Shown piece after piece: positions 7,995-11,449 of a DNA stretch of 11,449 nt; within the stretch, counting starts at the first letter, position 1; each line of letters opens with the position of its first letter. The notes under the pieces were generated by a model. It made no database searches. It saw nothing but the letters and a program-made list of their open reading frames with translations, and was not told the origin of the DNA. This DNA comes from Gemmatimonadota bacterium (GTDB lineage: Bacteria > Gemmatimonadota > Gemmatimonadetes > Gemmatimonadales > Gemmatimonadaceae). Location of the stretch: the NCBI GenBank assembly GCA_031127185.1, contig JARIET010000062.1:1-11449 (forward strand), read 5' to 3'. Made by a program: the position numbers and the translations under genes.

Positions 7995-9032
7995 TCAGGT
8001 TTTTTTGACTTTGGCGCGGGAGCGCCAGTCGAGCCAGGTATCTCCGACACCGAGCCCGAGCGCCATCACGCCCAGCACGTTCCAGAACAACAACGCCACT
8101 ATTACGAGCATCGCCGTGGCCAACCGGCCAGGCGCCCACATCCACATGAATACCCCGACGCCTCGAATCGTGTAGAGGGCGCCGAAGAACACCAGCAGGT
8201 TTGCACCCACAGCGCGGACGAGCGCGATCCCCGGTATGAGCATCATACCGAGCCCGGCCACGACCCCCCACACCATGTGGTCGCTGAACCGGAACTCTTT
8301 CACCGACGCGAGTGGCGGGCCGATGCGCGCCCGTCCCACCCGGTGATAGAGTGCCCACGCCAAGGCCAGCGCGGCGAGGGCTTCAAGCGCCGCGAGGGCG
8401 GGGAACAGCGTACGGGTCGTCACCGGAAGTGCCGCAAGCTGCGTTTCCACGAGGGTGGACATCTCGCCCGCCTGCGGGTTTTCCGTAACGAACTCCTTCC
8501 ACTCGGGAAGCGACGTCATCTGTCGCCACCCAGACCGCGACTGCTCGGCTCGGCGGCCTGCCTCCGCGGCTACGCCGTCGGCGACTCGTGTGGGACCGCC
8601 CGGCACCGCCACGATCAGGGCGAATGCCACACCAAGGGCGATGGCGACGGCCCGCAAGCCACGCGGCAAGAAGGGGAGGGAGTCGTCGCGCCGAACGGCG
8701 GCAATCACACCGAACGTGGCCGCCACGAGCAGCGCCCAGCCCCCCTGCAGGAGGGCAAAGAGCCCGGCACCGGCAAACTGGCTGACCGACCAGGCTGCCA
8801 CGAGCACCCACACCACCGCGAGCGCCCCCCGTCCGCCCGCCAGCCAGCCCGTGACGGCCAGCGCGGCAAACGCCGGCGCAAGCAGCAATGCGGTCTGGTC
8901 GGTAGGAACAACGATTCGCACGAGCGGGGTGATCGGGATGATCAAAAACGCGGCGGTGGCGAGCACGACCGGCCCCCAGCCCCGCTCACGCGGGACCGGG
9001 ACATCAGCCGGTTCGGTCGCGACCGCCGTCAC
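7995..9032 (-). CDS. DUF2232 (YybS-like) integral membrane protein
   Basis: The 345-residue protein is strongly hydrophobic, with about eight membrane segments: near 20-42, 48-65, 68-88, 90-112, 126-144, 209-229, 253-285 (two), and 303-328. Between 145 and 208 is a soluble loop with amphipathic Glu/Arg-rich helices. The signature EFRFSDHMVWGVVAGL (246-261) and the ending GVGDTWLDWRSR are typical of DUF2232 proteins, which are commonly found between rpsR and rplI. The biochemical role is not established; family topology hints at an S-component-like or transport-type membrane fold, which is only suggestive. The GTG start lies 2 bp after the rpsR stop with AGGG upstream, so it is translated with the ribosomal genes. 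A long open frame on the opposite strand is a high-GC shadow. Confidence 0.85.
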   Translation of the reverse strand: MTAVATEPADVPVPRERGWGPVVLATAAFLIIPITPLVRIVVPTDQTALLLAPAFAALAVTGWLAGGRGALAVVWVLVAAWSVSQFAGAGLFALLQGGWALLVAATFGVIAAVRRDDSLPFLPRGLRAVAIALGVAFALIVAVPGGPTRVADGVAAEAGRRAEQSRSGWRQMTSLPEWKEFVTENPQAGEMSTLVETQLAALPVTTRTLFPALAALEALAALALAWALYHRVGRARIGPPLASVKEFRFSDHMVWGVVAGLGMMLIPGIALVRAVGANLLVFFGALYTIRGVGVFMWMWAPGRLATAMLVIVALLFWNVLGVMALGLGVGDTWLDWRSRAKVKKT

Positions 9033-9034
9033 GG

Positions 9035-9256
9035 TCAGCCCTGGTGGCCGCGATTATAGGGGAGCAGCGCGAGGTAGCGCGCCTTCTTGATCGCCACCGC
9101 CAGCTGGCGCTGGTGGCGCGCATCGACCCCGGAAAGCCGGCTCGGCAGGATCTTGCCGTTATCGGTGATGAAGCGCGCGAGGAACCGTTCGTCCTTGTAG
9201 TCGACGTAGCGGATCCCGGCTTCGGTGATCGGGCAGGCCTTCTTCTGTCTGCGCAT
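9035..9256 (-). CDS. rpsR: 30S ribosomal protein bS18
   Basis: bS18 forms a heterodimer with bS6 on the 16S central domain. The 73-residue protein covers the whole family: MRRQKKACPITEAG at the N-terminus, IRYVDYKDERFLARFIT, GKILPSRLSGV and the basic RNA-binding stretch RHQRQLAVAIKKARYLALLPY near the end. The ATG at 9256 is 3 bp after the rpsF stop. Its Shine-Dalgarno GAGGA is made of the last two codons of rpsF, so the two subunits of the heterodimer are translationally coupled. Confidence 0.98.
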   Translation of the reverse strand: MRRQKKACPITEAGIRYVDYKDERFLARFITDNGKILPSRLSGVDARHQRQLAVAIKKARYLALLPYNRGHQG

Positions 9257-9259
9257 GGA

Positions 9260-9622
9260 TTATTCCTCGTCGTCGTCATCGTCGTCCGCCCGGCGACGGG
9301 CGGCGAGCTGTTCTTCGGTCATCGGCGGTGCGCCGAGATCGTGTTCGTGGGCGGTGATCAGGTAGCGCACCACGCTGTCGTCAAGCTTGAGCGAACGCTC
9401 AAACTCCGGCAGTACCTTCGGGTCCACGTGGAACCGGGCGATGATGTAGTAGCCCGTCTCCTTGGTGCCGATCTTGTACGCCAGCTGGCGCCGACCCCAA
9501 TGGTCGAGCTTGATCTCCTGGGTGGTGCCCAGCAGACCGTGGTGCTTGGCGAGTTTTTCGTTGATGGCGGCGTCTTCGAGCGCAGCGTCGAAGATGTACA
9601 CCGCCTCGTATTCACGAGACAA
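9260..9622 (-). CDS. rpsF: 30S ribosomal protein bS6 with acidic C-terminal tail
   Basis: bS6 pairs with bS18 in the 30S platform. The 120 residues begin REYEAVYIFDAALED and contain DHWGRRQLAYKI, ETGYYIIARFHVDP and VLPEFERSLKLDDSVVRYLI, all diagnostic. The tail is a run of Asp followed by Glu-Glu as the final residues, longer and more acidic than the core fold needs; in Escherichia coli the C-terminal Glu of bS6 is extended by RimK, so this tail is a possible substrate. The start is TTG at 9622-9620: it is the only in-frame start matching the family beginning, and it has a strong ribosome site AAAGGAGG nine bases upstream. First gene of its operon, with a structured leader that could mediate autoregulation. 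Confidence 0.97.
   Translation of the reverse strand: MSREYEAVYIFDAALEDAAINEKLAKHHGLLGTTQEIKLDHWGRRQLAYKIGTKETGYYIIARFHVDPKVLPEFERSLKLDDSVVRYLITAHEHDLGAPPMTEEQLAARRRADDDDDDEE
9267..9288 (-). repeat. GAC/GAT triplet run encoding the poly-Asp tail of bS6
   Basis: A near-perfect GAY triplet tract codes for six consecutive Asp followed by GAG GAA (Glu-Glu). It is a simple-sequence tract prone to length change; any in-frame change alters only tail length, while the last codons must stay to keep the rpsR ribosome site. Confidence 0.7.
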
Positions 9623-9631
9623 TGAGGCAAT

Positions 9632-9639
9632 CCTCCTTT
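9632..9639 (-). promoter_or_regulatory. Shine-Dalgarno of rpsF
   Basis: AAAGGAGG on the minus strand, with GGAGG nine bases from the TTG codon. This strong site decides the non-ATG start of rpsF. Confidence 0.85.
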
Positions 9640-9648
9640 GGGCTTATC

Positions 9649-9680
9649 GCCCCCCGCGGGTTGCCGACGCAGGGGGAGGC
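9649..9680 (-). promoter_or_regulatory. Leader hairpin / potential anti-Shine-Dalgarno switch upstream of rpsF
   Basis: Read on the minus strand, GCCTCCC (9680-9674) can pair with GGGGGGC (9655-9649), seven pairs with one G-U. The same 5' arm contains CCTCC (9679-9675), exactly complementary to the rpsF GGAGG at 9636-9632. The two pairings exclude each other, so the leader could alternate between an open and a masked ribosome site. Structure is inferred by hand only. Confidence 0.4.
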
Positions 9681-9681
9681 A

Positions 9682-9713
9682 GGTCTCGGGCCCGACGGAC
9701 GCCGGCTGAGACC
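9682..9713 (-). promoter_or_regulatory. Candidate S6:S18-binding leader hairpin of the rpsF operon
   Basis: On the minus strand GGTCTC (9713-9708) pairs with GAGACC (9687-9682). Inside, CCGGC pairs with GTCGG around a GTCC loop, leaving an asymmetric internal loop AG on the 5' side and GCCC on the 3' side, so a CCG trinucleotide sits at the edge of the internal loop. The described S6:S18-binding motif in rpsF leaders is a hairpin with CCG in an internal loop or bulge, mimicking the 16S rRNA site. Location about 60 nt before the rpsF start fits. Confidence 0.5.
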
Positions 9714-9731
9714 ATATGCAGTTATGGCTTG

Positions 9732-9760
9732 AACTTAGCAGCTGCAGCAAGACGAGTCAA
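9732..9760 (-). promoter_or_regulatory. Likely sigma70-type promoter of the rpsF operon
   Basis: TTGACT (9760-9755) and TAAGTT (9737-9732) are separated by exactly 17 bp on the minus strand. The -35 matches consensus at five of six bases and the -10 at three. An alternative -10, CATAAC, lies about 10 bp further on with TTGCTG as -35. Transcription would begin shortly before the leader hairpin. Confidence 0.45.
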
Positions 9761-9798
9761 CGAACGGCGGCCGACTGCCGATGGCGCCGCGGGACGGG

Positions 9799-9804
9799 TA
9801 GACT
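9799..9804 (+). promoter_or_regulatory. Possible -10 element immediately upstream of the PqqD-like gene
   Basis: TAGACT ends 6 nt before the ATG at 9811, a spacing that would give a leaderless or nearly leaderless transcript. There is no good -35, and the only ribosome-like site (TAGGA) overlaps the start. TTGAAC at 9729-9734 is a possible -35 for some other start site but lacks a matching -10. Weak evidence. Confidence 0.2.
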
Positions 9805-9810
9805 AGTAGG

Positions 9811-10110
9811 ATGCCCACAACACTTTCCGCGGCGTCGCGGGTAGTGGCGACGCCAGACCACGTGGCCACCACGCTGTCGGGTGACGCGATCATCCTCGGG
9901 ATGACCGACGGCGTGTATTACGGCCTTAACCCCGTGGGAACGCGGATTTGGGAGTTGGTGCGGGACCCGACCACGCTCGGCGAGGTCGCGACCACCATCG
10001 CCCGGGAGTTCGATGTCTCAATGGAGCAGGCGTTGGCGGACTTGCTGGTTTTGGCCGGCGAACTGGAGTCCCGACACCTGCTGAACGTCGTTGCTGCAGA
10101 GGCTTCGTAG
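9811..10110 (+). CDS. PqqD-family RiPP recognition protein (lasso peptide B1-type)
   Basis: PqqD-like proteins are small winged-helix RiPP recognition elements that bind the leader of a precursor peptide and present it to modifying enzymes; in lasso systems this is the B1 subunit, which partners with the B2 peptidase. The 99-residue length is normal. Seen directly: DGVYYGLNPVGTRIWELV (33-50), the classic PqqD motif ending strand 3 and starting helix 1, then TLGEVATTIAREFDVS and the helix ALADLLVLAGELESRHLL. The start ATG at 9811 has only a poor ribosome site. Its 3' end overlaps the next gene by 20 bp, and the three plus-strand genes form one operon. PQQ biosynthesis itself is unlikely because the neighbours are of lasso B2 and C type. 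Confidence 0.88.
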   Translation: MPTTLSAASRVVATPDHVATTLSGDAIILGMTDGVYYGLNPVGTRIWELVRDPTTLGEVATTIAREFDVSMEQALADLLVLAGELESRHLLNVVAAEAS

Positions 10111-10531
10111 CTTCATCGCGTTGCCGGCGGCCGAGCGCCGCCTCGCCCTGCGCGCCATCGCGCTGCTGGGTGGAGTGCGGGTCGCCCTGCGGATCATCCC
10201 GTTCCGGCAACTCCAGCGCTGGGCCGCGCGCTTGCGGCCTCCGCGAAAGCCCGCTGAATCGGGCCCGGTCGCGGTTCGCCGCGCCGTGATCCGGGCGGCG
10301 CGCACGCTTCCGGGGAGCACCTGCCTTGCGCAGGCGATCGTGGCGCAGCGGCTCCTTGCACAAGCGGGCTATGAAGCCGCGCTCCGGATAGGCGTAGTGT
10401 CTACCCCCACGGCACTCGAACCGCGGGCAATTGAGGCCCACGCGTGGGTGGAAGCTGACGGACTGGTGGTGGCCGGCGAGGGGAAGATCGATCGCTACAC
10501 CGCACTCGCGTCGTTCGACCGGCCGCGATGA
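10091..10531 (+). CDS. Transglutaminase-fold leader peptidase (lasso peptide B2-type)
   Basis: B2 proteins are cysteine proteases that remove the leader from lasso precursors. The 146-residue protein shows the family N-terminus (FIALPAAERRLALRAIALL, then RIIPFRQLQRWAARL), the active-site cysteine in STCLAQAIVAQRLLAQAGY (Cys78 by the chosen start) and the histidine in EAHAWVEADG (His117). The third triad member is not certain: Asp123 and Asp134 are candidates. The start is TTG at 10091, overlapping the B1 gene; CTG at 10094 would serve nearly as well, and neither has a strong ribosome site, suggesting coupled translation. The stop overlaps the cyclase start as ATGA. Family assignment is good; the precise substrate cannot be known without a precursor. 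Confidence 0.87.
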   Translation: MLQRLRSFIALPAAERRLALRAIALLGGVRVALRIIPFRQLQRWAARLRPPRKPAESGPVAVRRAVIRAARTLPGSTCLAQAIVAQRLLAQAGYEAALRIGVVSTPTALEPRAIEAHAWVEADGLVVAGEGKIDRYTALASFDRPR

Positions 10532-11449
10532 AACTGTTCGTCCTCGAGTGGAACCGCAGTGCCCGTGGTGAAGATGGCGCGGCCGCACCCACGCTGTTCG
10601 CTGCCAGCGGCGCGCTGATTGCTCACGATGGTCCTCTTCACGTCGTTGGAGACATCCAGCTCCACGCGCGAGAGGAACTGCGACGCAGGCTCGCGAGCGC
10701 AGGCGTTTCCGCGGACGCCGGCACCGGTGACGGCAGCCTGATCCTCGCGGCCTGGCGAGCCTGGGGCCCAACGTGCGTTGATCGGATCATCGGGGACTTC
10801 GCGTTCGCATTGTGGGACGACGGCCGCCGCGAGGTCTTTTGTGCACGCGACCAGCTTGGCGTGCGTCCGCTGTACTACGCCGACGTTCGCGGCGCCTTCG
10901 TTTGCAGCAACGCCATCGCTGCCATCCGCCAGCACGCGCAAGTTTCCTCACAGGTCCACACCCCGGCGATCGTTTCGTTCCTGGAATGCGGGTGGAATAC
11001 CGACCTTGGGACGACGACTTTTTCGGACATCAGGCGCCTGCCCCCCGGTCATACGATGAACGTGCGCACGGATGCGGCGCCCGCGCCGCACCGATACTGG
11101 CAGTTCCCCGTCCCCGAACCACTCGTCTATTCGTCCGATACTGACTACATCGAGCACTACCGTCAGGTGCTCAGTGACGCGGGACGCGACCGGACGGGCG
11201 ACGGGCCAGTGGGGTTGATGTTGAGCGGAGGACTCGACTCCACCAGTCTGGCCGCGACGCTCCGCCGGACTGCCCCGGCGCAGCTGGTGACGGCGTACAC
11301 CACGGACGTCGGCGCGATCGTTCCGAACGACGATGTTCGCCTTGCGCGGCTCGTCGCTTCGAGACTGGGGATGCCGCACGACGTATCGGCCGACATTCCC
11401 CAGGCGCTCGAACACCTCACGGACTCGACGTTTCACCCGCCCGAACCGC
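10528..11449 (+). CDS. Asparagine synthetase-like lasso macrolactam cyclase (C-type), truncated by window edge
   Basis: Lasso cyclases are asparagine synthetase B homologues that adenylate an Asp/Glu side chain of the core peptide and close it onto the N-terminal amine. 307 residues are visible. The N-terminal Ntn-hydrolase-like domain shows GDFAFALWDDG, then CARDQLGVRPLYYA and RRLPPGHTMNV. The ATP-pyrophosphatase domain begins near residue 215, with its PP-loop LSGGLDSTSLA at 232-242. Residue 2 is Lys, not the catalytic Cys of glutamine-dependent asparagine synthetase, so glutaminase activity should be absent, as expected when the nucleophile is a peptide amine. The ATG overlaps the B2 stop by 4 bp. 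The remaining half of the synthetase domain lies past the right edge. A genuine asparagine synthetase is unlikely given the B1-B2 neighbours and the missing Cys. Confidence 0.88.
   Translation, partial: MKLFVLEWNRSARGEDGAAAPTLFAASGALIAHDGPLHVVGDIQLHAREELRRRLASAGVSADAGTGDGSLILAAWRAWGPTCVDRIIGDFAFALWDDGRREVFCARDQLGVRPLYYADVRGAFVCSNAIAAIRQHAQVSSQVHTPAIVSFLECGWNTDLGTTTFSDIRRLPPGHTMNVRTDAAPAPHRYWQFPVPEPLVYSSDTDYIEHYRQVLSDAGRDRTGDGPVGLMLSGGLDSTSLAATLRRTAPAQLVTAYTTDVGAIVPNDDVRLARLVASRLGMPHDVSADIPQALEHLTDSTFHPPEP

Noticed and set aside
7938..9059. A 373-codon plus-strand open frame opposite DUF2232
   Set aside because: Composition is dominated by His, Arg, Gly and Glu as expected for the antisense of hydrophobic codons, and the minus-strand frame carries the family signature.
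9729..9806. A short TTG-started plus-strand frame ending just before B1 (contains RPTADGAAGRVD)
   Set aside because: The Thr before a Gly-containing end is superficially lasso-like, but the would-be core is only about eight residues and no leader signature or ribosome site is present.
9716..9844. A 42-codon plus-strand ORF ahead of the PqqD-like gene, considered as a lasso precursor
   Set aside because: It begins MQLWLELSSC, has no leader motif, no Thr at -2 before a plausible core with Asp/Glu at 7-9, overlaps the B1 start, and ends in an Arg-rich stretch typical of out-of-frame GC-rich DNA.
1..11449. tRNA, rRNA, CRISPR, insertion sequence or phage attachment site
   Set aside because: No cloverleaf, spaced direct repeats, transposase motif or target duplication was noticed on either strand by eye.

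Overview
The window is high-GC bacterial chromosome (about two thirds G+C by eye) with tightly packed genes and many GTG/TTG starts. The content suggests Gemmatimonadota: a large metallopeptidase-propeller-barrel outer-membrane protein and SPOR proteins sit beside smc, rsfS and the rpsF-rpsR-DUF2232-rplI block. This assignment is inference from gene content, not from a marker gene search.

Layout. Positions 1-9622 are all on the minus strand. In transcription order: rpsF (bS6), rpsR (bS18), a DUF2232/YybS-type membrane protein and rplI (bL9) form one ribosomal operon, followed by a perfect 15-bp hairpin. Next come rsfS (ribosome silencing factor), a 1109-residue secreted peptidase/propeller/beta-barrel protein, a terminator-like hairpin, a propeller-SPOR lipoprotein, a membrane-anchored SPOR protein whose cytoplasmic half resembles a MinD/BY-kinase fold without a P-loop, and the first 257 codons of smc, cut by the window start. 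The last three are joined by overlap or direct abutment, linking envelope/division-type SPOR proteins to chromosome condensation.

The 188-bp region 9623-9810 is a divergent promoter region. Its minus-strand side holds a good sigma70-like promoter and a structured rpsF leader: a hairpin resembling the S6:S18 autoregulatory element, then a CCUCC segment that can pair either with a G-run or with the rpsF Shine-Dalgarno.

Positions 9811-11449 are on the plus strand and carry three overlapping genes typical of lasso-peptide biosynthesis: a PqqD-like leader-binding protein (B1), a transglutaminase-fold leader peptidase (B2) and an asparagine-synthetase-like macrolactam cyclase (C, cut by the window end). 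No convincing precursor peptide gene is visible; it would have to lie beyond the right edge or elsewhere. This RiPP locus is the most likely accessory system here.

No stretch over 300 bases lacks a gene. The largest gaps are 9623-9810 (rpsF leader and promoters), 7370-7535 (hairpin and possible promoter) and 3558-3654 (terminator-like hairpin).
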